NCBI GenBank assembly: GCA_050185825.1
Contig: JBFWZA010000006.1
Coordinates: 1-64,000, forward strand
Direction of reading: 5' to 3'
Source: SZUA-309 sp050185825
Lineage (GTDB): Bacteria > Pseudomonadota > Gammaproteobacteria > Pseudomonadales > Azotimanducaceae
DNA: 64,000 nt
Shown: positions 18,387-26,983 of the stretch, piece after piece
Layout of the letters: each line of letters begins with the position of its first letter
Numbering within the stretch: the stretch's first letter is position 1
The notes under the pieces: generated by a model
Told to the model about the DNA's origin: nothing
Databases searched by the model: none
What the model saw: the letters and a program-made list of their open reading frames with translations, nothing else
Program-made: the position numbers and the translations under genes

Positions 18387-19271
18387 TCAGGAAGTCCCGT
18401 GCGCCGGCGGGGTGGAGTCGAGCAGCTTCAGCGTGCCGTCCAGGTGTACGTCGCGCTGCGGGAAGGCGATGACGATGTTCTCCGCTCCGTACAGCTCTTC
18501 GACGCGGAAACGGATGTCGCTCCTGATCTTGCGCAGGTCTTTCTCGCCGTCGGCCAGCACCCAGAAATAGACATCGAAGATGAGCGCGTTGTCGCCGAAG
18601 TCCTCGAAGACGACGAGCGGGCTGGGATCCGTCAGCACGTCCTGCTGCTCGGTGACCGCCTGCTCGAGCAGCTCGGCAACCCGCCGCACCGGCGAGCCAT
18701 AGACGACACCGACCCGGACGATGGTTCTCACCCTGCGATCCACCAGCGTCCAGTTCACCACCGTGTTCTCGAGCAGCTGGCTGTTCGGGATGAGCAGGTG
18801 CACCCCGTCCACCCGGCGGATGCGGGTGGAGCGCGTATTGATGGCTTCGACCGTGCCGCGGGTATCCCCGACCTCCAGGAAGTCGCCGATCCGGATCGGG
18901 CGCTCCCACATGAGGATCCAGCCGCTGATGAAGTTGTTGATGATGTTCTGGGCGCCGAAACCCACCCCGATGGCGATGGCGCCGGAGACGAAGGCGAACG
19001 CCGTGAGCGGCACGTTGAGCAGGTCGAGGATGGTGAAGACCAGCAGCGCCAGCGCGATGACGAAGAAGACCCGTCGGATCAGGTGGATCAGGTCCGGGTT
19101 GACCCCCCGGTCCGTCAGCCGCCGGGACAGGGCGCCGCTGCCCCAGCGGATGAGAACGAAGCCCACCGCCAGCAGGGTCGGCACGCTCAGCACCTGCAGC
19201 AGCGTGATGGGCCGATCACCCAGGGTCAGGACCACGGTGTTCAGCCAGGTCAGGACTTCCGCAGTGCTCAT
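18387..19271 (-). CDS. MscS-family mechanosensitive ion channel
   Basis: A 294-residue small-conductance channel: three N-terminal membrane helices, the pore-lining TM3 (AFAFVSGAIAIGVGFGAQNIINNFISG), then the beta domain (RIGDFLEVGDTRGTVEAINTRSTRI) and the alpha/beta cytosolic cage. It releases solutes on hypo-osmotic shock. The ATG at 19271 gives MSTAEVLTWLN and a family-typical length; the open frame continuing to 19868 lies antisense to the next gene and was rejected. It heads a three-gene ion-transport operon. Confidence 0.92.
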   Translation of the reverse strand: MSTAEVLTWLNTVVLTLGDRPITLLQVLSVPTLLAVGFVLIRWGSGALSRRLTDRGVNPDLIHLIRRVFFVIALALLVFTILDLLNVPLTAFAFVSGAIAIGVGFGAQNIINNFISGWILMWERPIRIGDFLEVGDTRGTVEAINTRSTRIRRVDGVHLLIPNSQLLENTVVNWTLVDRRVRTIVRVGVVYGSPVRRVAELLEQAVTEQQDVLTDPSPLVVFEDFGDNALIFDVYFWVLADGEKDLRKIRSDIRFRVEELYGAENIVIAFPQRDVHLDGTLKLLDSTPPAHGTS

Positions 19272-19366
19272 CGGCTGGAGGATGCCATCCCGCAGGAAGT
19301 AAGGAAAGCGTACGAACCCGGGCGGACGTCCCGAGGGCCCGCCACCGTGCGCGGTTCGAACGCTGA

Positions 19367-19374
19367 TATATAAT
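19367..19374 (+). promoter_or_regulatory. Putative -10 region (TATATAAT) of the coiled-coil gene
   Basis: TATATAAT stands out in GC-rich DNA 40 bases before the ATG at 19414 and is preceded by TGA as in an extended -10 element. No good -35 box is visible. A small hairpin CCGCTT/AAGCGG (19379-19398) lies in the presumed 5' leader. Confidence 0.5.
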
Positions 19375-19413
19375 CGCGCCGCTTTTGCGCTTAAGCGGCT
19401 CGAGGATACGAAA

Positions 19414-20169
19414 ATGGCTGACCGTTCCCCCAGAACACCGTCGTCCCTGTCCACCAATCCCGACGAGCACCGGCGGTCGGGCAAAGTCTCGACGGGTCGG
19501 CGTCGGACCGGCTCGTCGTCTCCCGGCGGATCGAAGTCCCTGGGCGTCAACCTGATCCTGGCGATGCTCGTCGCCGGCGTGGTGATCGCCGGCTGGTTCA
19601 TCGCCAACCAGCACCAGCTCCTGACGGCGGAGAAGCGGGCGCTGGATGCGGCGGAAGAGCGCATCGCCCATCTCGAGGAGCGCCTCAGGATGACGGACGA
19701 GACGCTGATCGAGGGCGGCAAGGACACGGAGGAGCAGATCGGCTTCTGGGAATCGGAGATCCGCAAGCTGTGGGCCGTGGCCAACGACCGCAACAAGAAG
19801 TGGATCGAGGACAACCGGGCCGGTATCGCCGAGCTGAAGAAGTCGCTGGCCGGCATCGAGGCGAGCAACCGGGATCTGGGCTCGGCCGTCGGCCGTCACG
19901 AAGCGGCTTTCAAGCAGCAGCAGGCCATCATCGACCAGCTCACGAGCATGGAGATCTCGATCCAGCAGCTCGCCAACACCCAGCGGAGCATCGTCGACAA
20001 GGTCAACGCCGCGAGCCAGAACGTCGCCTCTCTGAACGCGGGGCTGGCCAACCGGGTCCGGGAGAACGAGGAGGCCGTGACCGCCATTGACGCCTATCGG
20101 GTTCAGGTGAACACCCGACTGTCCAATATTGAACGACGGCTTGACAGTCTGGCCGGATCCACCCTCTGA
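19414..20169 (+). CDS. Membrane-anchored coiled-coil protein of unknown function
   Basis: A 251-residue protein not assigned to a named family. Residues 1-43 are polar and Ser/Arg-rich, a single membrane segment spans about 44-64 (VNLILAMLVAGVVIAGWFIA), and the remaining 185 residues are predicted heptad-type coiled coil (EKRALDAAEERIAHLEERLR and similar) facing the periplasm if the basic N-terminus stays inside. It lacks cysteines and catalytic motifs. It is upstream of the GAF/HD-GYP gene with a 124-base gap, so co-transcription is possible. A scaffold or cell-envelope role would be guesswork. Confidence 0.75.
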   Translation: MADRSPRTPSSLSTNPDEHRRSGKVSTGRRRTGSSSPGGSKSLGVNLILAMLVAGVVIAGWFIANQHQLLTAEKRALDAAEERIAHLEERLRMTDETLIEGGKDTEEQIGFWESEIRKLWAVANDRNKKWIEDNRAGIAELKKSLAGIEASNRDLGSAVGRHEAAFKQQQAIIDQLTSMEISIQQLANTQRSIVDKVNAASQNVASLNAGLANRVRENEEAVTAIDAYRVQVNTRLSNIERRLDSLAGSTL

Positions 20170-20293
20170 GCAGGCGAACTGGTTCATCCGTACTACCGAA
20201 AGGACACATCTCTCACCGCGGATGTGACACCTGTCCATATCTGCCCCAGCCCCAACCGGCATACTGCGGGTCACTCTGGTTGGGACGGGCTCA

Positions 20294-22204
20294 ATGCCTC
20301 TGGACACCGGCAAACCGTCATTCTGTGTGGCGACCGCCAGCCGGCCGACCGGCAGCGACAACGCGCTGGCCGAACGGCTGGCTGCGCGCGCGCGGTCCCG
20401 TGCCTGGCAGGTGCGGCAGGTCGACGTCGGCACCTCGGACGAGGTCGACGAGCAGGCCGCCGTGGTGCTCGTCATCGGCGCGCCGTCGAAGGTGGTTCGC
20501 CGATGCTTCCCGCATGCGTTGCTGGTTGCCGAGAAAGAGGACAGCGGGCTCGACCTGCTGATCCCAGCGCAGGCGGACGACAAAGCGCTCGACAGGCTGC
20601 TCGGCCACGGCGAAGGCCACTGGCGCCGGAACCTCAAGGTGATGGAGCTGTTCCGCGAGGTCGGCGCGCGCCGGCAGCGCATGAGCCAGCTCTCGGACAT
20701 CGCCCTCTCCCTGTCCACACAGATGAACTTCTCGGACCTGCTGGAGACCATCCTGCTGGAAGCCCGCCGGCTGGCGGGATGTGATGCAGGATCGCTCTAC
20801 CTCATCGACGAGAGTGACGACGAGCCGTCGCTGGTCTTCAAGCTCGCGCAGAACGACTCACGCGAATTTCCCTTCATCGAGCAGCGCCTGCCGCTGACGG
20901 CGGAATCGCTCGCCGGTTACGTGGCGCTGAAGGGCGAGGAGCTCGACATCCCCGACGTCTACGCGCTGGGTGACGACAAGCCCTACCGGTTCAACCGCAG
21001 CTTCGACGACCAGAACAACTATCGGACCCGTTCCATGCTGGTGCTGCCCATGCGCGATCACCACAACAACGTGGTGGGCGTGCTGCAGTTCATCAACCGG
21101 ATCGATCCCCTGGAGGACGAACCGGTTCCGTTCGGCGAGGAACTGGTGGAGCTGCTGCGCGCCGTCGCCAGCCAGGCCGCGGTTTCCATTCAGAAGAACC
21201 TGCTGATCCGCGACGTCAACCGCCTGTTCGAAAGCTTCGTGCAGGCGTCCGTGAAGACCATCGAACAGCGGGATCCGAGCACCAGCGGTCATTCGTTCCG
21301 CGTCGCGGACACCACCGTCGCGCTGCTCGAGACCCTGCCCAGATCCGGCCTGTCGCGATTCCGGAGCCTCACGTTCAGCGATGCGCACATCAAGGAAGTC
21401 CGCTACGCAGCCCTGCTGCACGACTTCGGCAAGGTGGGCGTCCGGGAGAACGTGCTGCTCAAGGCCAACAAGCTCACGGACGAGAGGCTCGAGCTCATCA
21501 AGTACCGTATCGAGCTGCAGAAGGAGCGCCTGCGCCGCCGTGCGGTGGAGCGGGAGCTGGAGATGCTGCACCATCGTGCTGCGGACATCGAGGTGGCCCG
21601 CCGGCGGGTTCAACGCGATCTCTCCACCGAGCTCTCGCTGCTCTCGGATTTCGAGGCGATGGTGCTGCGCGCCAACGAGCCGTCCGTGCTCGATGAAACC
21701 GTGGCCGAGGAGCTTCGCGAGATCCGCGACTATGCCTACCGCGAGCTGGACGGCACGCTGAACGGTCTCATCACCGACATCGACCTCCTGGCGCTGTCGG
21801 TGCGCAAGGGCAGTCTGACACCGGACGAGCGCCGCGAGATCCAGTCGCATGTGAATCACACCCGGGAATTCCTCTCCGTGCTGCCCTGGCCGCCGGAGCT
21901 CGCCAACGTGCCGGAGATTGCCGGTGCGCACCACGAGAAGCTGGACGGCAGCGGCTATCCCCAGGGATTGGTGGGTGAGCAGATCCCGCTCGCCAGCCGG
22001 GTGATGACGGTCTGCGACATCTACGACGCGCTCACCGCCATGGACCGGCCGTACAAGAAAGCCATGCCGGTGGATCGCGCGCTGTCGATCCTCGAAGACG
22101 AGGCACGTCAGGGCCTCCTGGATGGCGACATGGTGCAGATCTTCATCGAGAGCCGTGTCTACCAGCGCAGCCAGACTGAGGAAGACCGGCGGCAGGCTGT
22201 CTGA
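20294..22204 (+). CDS. GAF and HD-GYP protein with long insertion (probable c-di-GMP phosphodiesterase)
   Basis: A 636-residue cytosolic protein. Residues 1-110 form an uncharacterised N-terminal region, a GAF sensor domain occupies about 145-305, and an HD-GYP domain follows. SGHSFRVAD and LLHDFGKVGV (H376, D377) and HHEKLDGSGYPQGL (GYP at 554-556) are intact, so the metal site looks functional. HD and GYP are about 178 residues apart, far more than the roughly 60-65 of standard HD-GYP domains. The extra segment is largely charged helix (KERLRRRAVERELEMLHHRA). Cyclic-di-GMP hydrolysis is expected from the family and unproven here. Confidence 0.88.
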   Translation: MPLDTGKPSFCVATASRPTGSDNALAERLAARARSRAWQVRQVDVGTSDEVDEQAAVVLVIGAPSKVVRRCFPHALLVAEKEDSGLDLLIPAQADDKALDRLLGHGEGHWRRNLKVMELFREVGARRQRMSQLSDIALSLSTQMNFSDLLETILLEARRLAGCDAGSLYLIDESDDEPSLVFKLAQNDSREFPFIEQRLPLTAESLAGYVALKGEELDIPDVYALGDDKPYRFNRSFDDQNNYRTRSMLVLPMRDHHNNVVGVLQFINRIDPLEDEPVPFGEELVELLRAVASQAAVSIQKNLLIRDVNRLFESFVQASVKTIEQRDPSTSGHSFRVADTTVALLETLPRSGLSRFRSLTFSDAHIKEVRYAALLHDFGKVGVRENVLLKANKLTDERLELIKYRIELQKERLRRRAVERELEMLHHRAADIEVARRRVQRDLSTELSLLSDFEAMVLRANEPSVLDETVAEELREIRDYAYRELDGTLNGLITDIDLLALSVRKGSLTPDERREIQSHVNHTREFLSVLPWPPELANVPEIAGAHHEKLDGSGYPQGLVGEQIPLASRVMTVCDIYDALTAMDRPYKKAMPVDRALSILEDEARQGLLDGDMVQIFIESRVYQRSQTEEDRRQAV

Positions 22205-22234
22205 TCTCCAGGCGCGTCGGCGTGGGCCGGCGCC

Positions 22235-22903
22235 TCAGTTCCACTCCTCCAGCACGCCGACCTCCACCTGACGGCCTTCGAAGAGAAACACCGCGCCGTC
22301 TTCCGTGATCCGTTCGAGCCTGAGCTCGCCCAGCCGGTCGCCCTCCACCAGGCGCCGGCCGTTCACCACCACCGCCCTCAGGTCCGGCTCTTCCGCGTAG
22401 ATGTGGGTGGAGAACGACAGCGTCGGGAATCGCCGCCGGGTCGCGTCCGGCAGGCTGGAGAGCGATACGGGTGTGGCGCTGGCGGGCGCCGAGCGCGGTC
22501 CGATCAGCACCTCGTCCGGGGCCATGTCCGCGGGTCTCGAAACCGCGCGAGCCGGGGCAGTGGTCGGCGCCGCAATCACCGGTGCCGGCGCGGCGGGTTC
22601 CGGTTTTGCGATCGGTTCCGCGACGGGATTCACGGCCGGAGTCGGAGCGGGGCTCACGGTCGGCGCGGCGGCAGGCGTCGTGGCCTCAAGGGGTTCGGCG
22701 GGTGCCCGAGCGGCCGGCAGCGTCAGCTCCTCGGGCAGGAAAACCCACAGCAGTATGACCGCGTTGGCGATCAGCGCCGCGAGCACCCCGTAGGTGATGA
22801 GCCGGCTGCGGCGCTGCTCGCGCACCTCGAAGGCGAGTCGTGCCCGGGTATCCGGGTCGCGATCGGCTTCGGCCTTCTTCAGTGCATCGAGGATATAGGA
22901 CAC
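22235..22903 (-). CDS. gspB: General secretion pathway protein GspB
   Basis: A 222-residue protein with the conserved start MSYILDALKKAEADRD, one membrane helix at about 37-55, a Pro/Ala-rich linker at about 62-130, and a C-terminal periplasmic domain (FSTHIYAEEPDLRAVVVNGR, EGDRLGELRLERITEDG) of the GspB type. With GspA it helps place the type II secretion secretin through the peptidoglycan. It starts two bases after the gspA stop. No other gsp genes are in the window. Confidence 0.92.
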   Translation of the reverse strand: MSYILDALKKAEADRDPDTRARLAFEVREQRRSRLITYGVLAALIANAVILLWVFLPEELTLPAARAPAEPLEATTPAAAPTVSPAPTPAVNPVAEPIAKPEPAAPAPVIAAPTTAPARAVSRPADMAPDEVLIGPRSAPASATPVSLSSLPDATRRRFPTLSFSTHIYAEEPDLRAVVVNGRRLVEGDRLGELRLERITEDGAVFLFEGRQVEVGVLEEWN

Positions 22904-22904
22904 G

Positions 22905-24800
22905 TCAGCCTGCCAGCCCGGGTTGCTGAAGCTGGAGCCGGCTGGCCAGCCGGATCCAGGTGGCGGGGCCGACGATGCCGTCCGGCGTCAGACCCTCCTC
23001 GCTCTGGAATTCGAGCACCGCGCCTTCGAGCCCGTCGTCGAAGACGTTGGGGGTGGCGCTGGCGAGCGGCCGGTCGCTGAGGCTCGCGAGCTGCCTGCGC
23101 AGCCAGCCCACCGTCTCGTGAACCTGACCGACCTGGAGGTTGCCGTAGTAGCCGGGCGGCGTCTGCCAGAGGATCACGTAGTTGCCGGACCAGAGATCGC
23201 GCAGCACGCGCTGGGTGGTGTCCACGCGCTGCTCGCCCACCTGCAGGCGCACGTTGCCGTCCTGCATCCCGAGCAGCGCGGCATAGAAAGGGCTGGCGCC
23301 GTCATCCCAGAGCTCCAGGACCACGGGCAGGTTGGTCCGCTCGAGCGATGCCCAGTCGCCCCGTTCCGACAGGCACTGCAGACCCACGGAGGGGGCGAAA
23401 TCGCAGGGAATGATCTCGGTCTCTCCGGTGGGGTAGTCCACGCCCCAGCGGGCGAAAACGGCCGCATAGGCGAGACGCCGGCTGCTGAACGTGCTCCCGG
23501 GCGGGCGGGCCACACCCGCGGCCGGTTGCTCGGCTGCGGACAGGCTCGGCACGGGGGCCGGTGTCGGCTGCCTCCGGGTGGCGGGCGCCGGGTCCGCCGG
23601 GCTGTCGGCGCCAGCGCGCGCCGCCGTTCCGGCGGTGCCGCCGGCCTGCAGCCTGGCATAGGTTTCCGGGGTGATCACCGACTCGCCGGCGTCGGTGGTT
23701 TCCATGGCCGGTGGCGGCTTCGCGGCGGTGGGTGCGGGGCTGGTCGTGCGGGCGTCCGCCGGCGGGCTGGTCGTGACCGTCCCGGCAGCCGGCGCTGCGG
23801 CGCTCTCTGCAGGCGCCGGATCCGCCTCGGGCGCCTTTGTCTGCGGCACGGGCGTCGTCTCTTCGCTGCTGGTGAGCTCTGGCGGGGATGGCGATCGGAG
23901 CGGCAGTCCCGCGGGACCGAGCAGCGCCCAGGCGGCACCGGCCACCAGCACGGCGGCTGCAGCCCCGACCCACCAGCGCCGTCGGTCCGGTCCGGTGCCC
24001 AAGACTTCCCGCGCGGCGCGGCCGACGATGCCGGACGTCACCCGCTGCCGCCCCTCGGTGTAGGCCCCGAGCAGCGCCCGATCGGCGATCACGTTGATCA
24101 GCCGCGGGGTACCGCCGGACAGGCTGTACAGGCGCCGCAACGCCCCGGCGGAAAAAAGGTGGGGATTGCCGCCGGCCCGGCTCAGGCGGTGCATCACATA
24201 TGCATAGGTGTCCTGCCGGTTGAGGCTGCCGAGGTGGTAGCGGGCGGTGATGCGCTGCGCGAGCTGGCGGAGCTCCTGGCGCCCGAGCATTTCCGAGAGC
24301 TCCGGCTGACCGAGCAGGATGATCCGCATCAGCTTGCGGTCATCGGTCTCCAGGTTGGTCAGCAGGCGGACCTGCTCGAGCACGGCCGGCGACAGGTTCT
24401 GGGCCTCGTCGATGATCATCACCGTGCTGCGGCCGTTGCGGTGCGCCTCCAGCAGGTGACGGGTGATCAGGTCGATGTACTGCTTGACGCTGTTCGTGGT
24501 GTCGGGGTTGTAGGCGATGCCGAGCTCGTCGCAGAGCGTTGCCAGGAGCTCACGTACCGTCAGCCGCGGATTGAGGATGAAGGCCACGTCCAGATCGGGC
24601 GGCGTCTGCTTGATCAGGTTGCGCAGCAGGGTGGTCTTTCCGGTGCCGACCTCGCCGGTCACCATGACGAAGCCGCCATGGCTGAAACCGTACATGAGGT
24701 GGGCGAGCGCTTCGCGGTGGGCGCTGGAGAGATATAGGAAGCTCGGATCCGGCGCGATGGAGAAGGGCAGCTGCTTGAAGTGGAAATGCTGCTCGTACAT
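22905..24800 (-). CDS. gspA: GspA/ExeA-type AAA ATPase with peptidoglycan-binding domain
   Basis: A 631-residue inner-membrane protein. An N-terminal AAA ATPase has Walker A GEVGTGKTT at 49-57 and Walker B STVMIIDEAQNLS. One membrane segment follows near 275-297, then a long Ala/Pro/Thr-rich linker, a papain-like segment, and a C-terminal peptidoglycan-binding domain (LEFQSEEGLTPDGIVGPATW). ExeA-like proteins remodel or bind the wall so that the secretin multimer can assemble. Its ATG overlaps the stop of the upstream acyltransferase by one base (TGATG), and gspB follows directly. Confidence 0.92.
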   Translation of the reverse strand: MYEQHFHFKQLPFSIAPDPSFLYLSSAHREALAHLMYGFSHGGFVMVTGEVGTGKTTLLRNLIKQTPPDLDVAFILNPRLTVRELLATLCDELGIAYNPDTTNSVKQYIDLITRHLLEAHRNGRSTVMIIDEAQNLSPAVLEQVRLLTNLETDDRKLMRIILLGQPELSEMLGRQELRQLAQRITARYHLGSLNRQDTYAYVMHRLSRAGGNPHLFSAGALRRLYSLSGGTPRLINVIADRALLGAYTEGRQRVTSGIVGRAAREVLGTGPDRRRWWVGAAAAVLVAGAAWALLGPAGLPLRSPSPPELTSSEETTPVPQTKAPEADPAPAESAAAPAAGTVTTSPPADARTTSPAPTAAKPPPAMETTDAGESVITPETYARLQAGGTAGTAARAGADSPADPAPATRRQPTPAPVPSLSAAEQPAAGVARPPGSTFSSRRLAYAAVFARWGVDYPTGETEIIPCDFAPSVGLQCLSERGDWASLERTNLPVVLELWDDGASPFYAALLGMQDGNVRLQVGEQRVDTTQRVLRDLWSGNYVILWQTPPGYYGNLQVGQVHETVGWLRRQLASLSDRPLASATPNVFDDGLEGAVLEFQSEEGLTPDGIVGPATWIRLASRLQLQQPGLAG

Positions 24801-25705
24801 CAGACGGCGGCCCGGCCCGTTCGGGTGTGCGTGGACAGTGTCTGGTCCTTTTGCGTCCAGAGCGCCTCCACCCAGCCGGCGGTGGCGCGGCGCCGCGTAT
24901 CTTCATCCGCTGCGTGGCGGATACTGTCCGGGACGGTGCGGCACACCACATCCATGGTGATCTCCGGACAGCGGCCCTGCATGAACTCCCAGAAGGTGGG
25001 CACGCCCTGCGGGTAGTCGAGGGTCACGTCGATGAGCCGGTGCAGACGGTCGTCCAGCGCGGAGAGGACCTGGGACAGGCCGCCGCTCTTCGGGTTGAGG
25101 AGATGCTCGAATCGGGGGGCATCCTGCGCCGCGTACTTCTCCGGCGTGAAGCGGGTGCCTTCGAGAAAGTTGAGCGCGCTGGTGGGATGGTTTCTGAACT
25201 TCTGGCAGGCCTCGCGGGTGGCGTTGCGATCGATCTCGAGCAGGGCCGGATCCGCCGCGATCTTCTCCCGGCTGATCCGTCTGACATAGGGGAAGTCCAG
25301 AAGCCACATGGCCAGGCCGAGAAAGGGTATCCAGAGGAGCTGCCGCTTCGTGAAGAACTTGAGGGGCGGTATCCGCCCGAAGAGCATGGTCTGCAGGATC
25401 AGGATGTCGGTCCAGCTCTGGTGGTTGCTGATCACCATGTACCAGCGTTTCCGGGAGAGGTCCCCGTCGTCCTGCCAGCGGACGTTCACCCGGGAAACGC
25501 CGAGCACCCGGAACAGCCAGCGATTGAAACCCACCCAGCTGTCGATGATGCCGTCCATCGCCTGCGCCAGCCGGTTTTCCGCCGTCCGGAGTCCCACCAG
25601 CCGCAGTGCTACCCGCACGAATCCCATCAGAAACAGCGGGATGCAGTGAACCACGACGTTGCCAGCAACCAGCGTGGTTGAGAGGATGCCGATGATGAGG
25701 CGCAT
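24800..25705 (-). CDS. Lysophospholipid acyltransferase family protein (YihG-like)
   Basis: A 301-residue membrane-associated acyltransferase of the PlsC superfamily. The catalytic NHxxxxD motif is NHQSWTD (H95, D100), and FLEGTRFTP is the acceptor-binding block. An N-terminal hydrophobic helix anchors it. Resemblance to YihG/YcjR-type proteins suggests acylation of lysophosphatidic acid with a specialised acyl chain. It precedes gspA with a TGATG overlap and is divergent from the aminopeptidase gene, whose start codon is only 24 bases away. Confidence 0.87.
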   Translation of the reverse strand: MRLIIGILSTTLVAGNVVVHCIPLFLMGFVRVALRLVGLRTAENRLAQAMDGIIDSWVGFNRWLFRVLGVSRVNVRWQDDGDLSRKRWYMVISNHQSWTDILILQTMLFGRIPPLKFFTKRQLLWIPFLGLAMWLLDFPYVRRISREKIAADPALLEIDRNATREACQKFRNHPTSALNFLEGTRFTPEKYAAQDAPRFEHLLNPKSGGLSQVLSALDDRLHRLIDVTLDYPQGVPTFWEFMQGRCPEITMDVVCRTVPDSIRHAADEDTRRRATAGWVEALWTQKDQTLSTHTRTGRAAV

Positions 25706-25729
25706 GGGCGACTACTTAACATAAGCACT

Positions 25730-26983
25730 ATGTCCGTACCAGAGACGCGCCTTTGGCAGCACGCCGCCCGTCCGCGGAAACCCCGCTTCTGGTGGCGAGC
25801 CGTGCTGGTGCTCGTGCTTCTTCCCTGTCTCGGCGGCTGCGGGACCATCGGCTATTACGCCCACCTGGCGGGCGGGCAGATCAAGCTGCTGACGGACCGG
25901 CGATCCGTGGACAAGGTGCTCGGCGAGCTCGATCAGGCGCCGTCGACCGATCCGGACGCCGAGACCCTCAGGGCCCGCCTCGAGCTCAGCCGGTCGGTTC
26001 TGTCCTACGCGAAGGCGGAGCTGGGGCTCGAGGTGGGCGGCCGCTACCGGAGCTACGTGGCACTCAACCGCGAGGCGGTGGTGTGGAACCTGTTCGCCGC
26101 ACCCGAGCTGTCGCTCGAGCCGCATCACTGGTGCTATCCGCTGGTCGGCTGCCTGCCTTACCGGGGCTACTTCGACGACGGGCGCCTCCGGCGCGAGCAG
26201 AGCCGGCTCGAGTCGGAGGGGCTCGACACCTACGTGGGTCCGGTGCTGGCGTACTCCACGCTCGGCTGGTTCGACGACCCGCTGCTCAGCACGTTCCTCG
26301 TCCTGGACGACGTGGTGTTCGTCGAGCTTCTGCTGCACGAGCTGGCCCACAGCCGGGTCTGGGTCCGCGGCGATGCCACCTTCAACGAGTCGTTCGCGAG
26401 CTTCGTGGGGCGCGAGGGTGCCCGCGGTTTCTTCACCGGTCGTGGTCTCGAAGACGCTTTCGATGCCTGGTCGCGTGCCGATGCGGGCTGGCAGGCGGCG
26501 CTCGAGCTACTGGAAGACACGCGGGACGCGCTTCGGGCGGTCTACGAGGGAGCGGAGGAAGAAGCTGCCAGGCGGGCGGCAAAACGCGCGGTGCTGGTAG
26601 CGGCTGGCGACTGCCTGACGCAGATGGCCGAGACGACGGGCAACGAAGGCTATCTCAGGCTCATACCGCGGCTGAACAACGCCTATCTCGCGTCCCTCGC
26701 GACCTACGAGGATGCGCTGCCGGTCTTTGCGGCGCTGTTCCAGGCAGCGAAGGGAGACTGGGGACGTTTCTTCGCGCAGGTGGACGAGCTGGCCGCACTG
26801 GATGCAGAGGCGCGGGCGGCGGCCCTGACCCCGGACCAGGCGTCAGACGAGCACGAGGTAGCAGCCGACGGAGATGATGACCGCGCCGATCAGGTTCAGT
26901 GCGAATCCCTCTCTCGCCATGGTCTCGATCGAGAAGTGACCGGTGCTGAACATGATGACGTTGGGCGCGGTGGCGACGGGTAG
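25730..26983 (+). CDS. Predicted lipoprotein aminopeptidase (Aminopep family)
   Basis: A 417-residue protein of the putative zinc aminopeptidase family (PF10023). A signal peptide with lipobox LGGC (C37) is followed by GTIGYYAHLAGGQIKLLTDRR, diagnostic of the family. The metal motif is HELAH (H203, E204, H207), with NESFASFVGREG supplying a later glutamate. The homologous region ends near ALTPDQ; the last 45-50 residues are acidic and are encoded antisense to the end of the DASS gene (141-base overlap). That tail may reflect loss of the original stop codon. Enzyme activity is predicted only. Confidence 0.82.
   Translation: MSVPETRLWQHAARPRKPRFWWRAVLVLVLLPCLGGCGTIGYYAHLAGGQIKLLTDRRSVDKVLGELDQAPSTDPDAETLRARLELSRSVLSYAKAELGLEVGGRYRSYVALNREAVVWNLFAAPELSLEPHHWCYPLVGCLPYRGYFDDGRLRREQSRLESEGLDTYVGPVLAYSTLGWFDDPLLSTFLVLDDVVFVELLLHELAHSRVWVRGDATFNESFASFVGREGARGFFTGRGLEDAFDAWSRADAGWQAALELLEDTRDALRAVYEGAEEEAARRAAKRAVLVAAGDCLTQMAETTGNEGYLRLIPRLNNAYLASLATYEDALPVFAALFQAAKGDWGRFFAQVDELAALDAEARAAALTPDQASDEHEVAADGDDDRADQVQCESLSRHGLDREVTGAEHDDVGRGGDG

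Noticed and set aside
22235..24800. Complete type II secretion cluster
   Set aside because: Only gspA and gspB are present; neighbours are unrelated.
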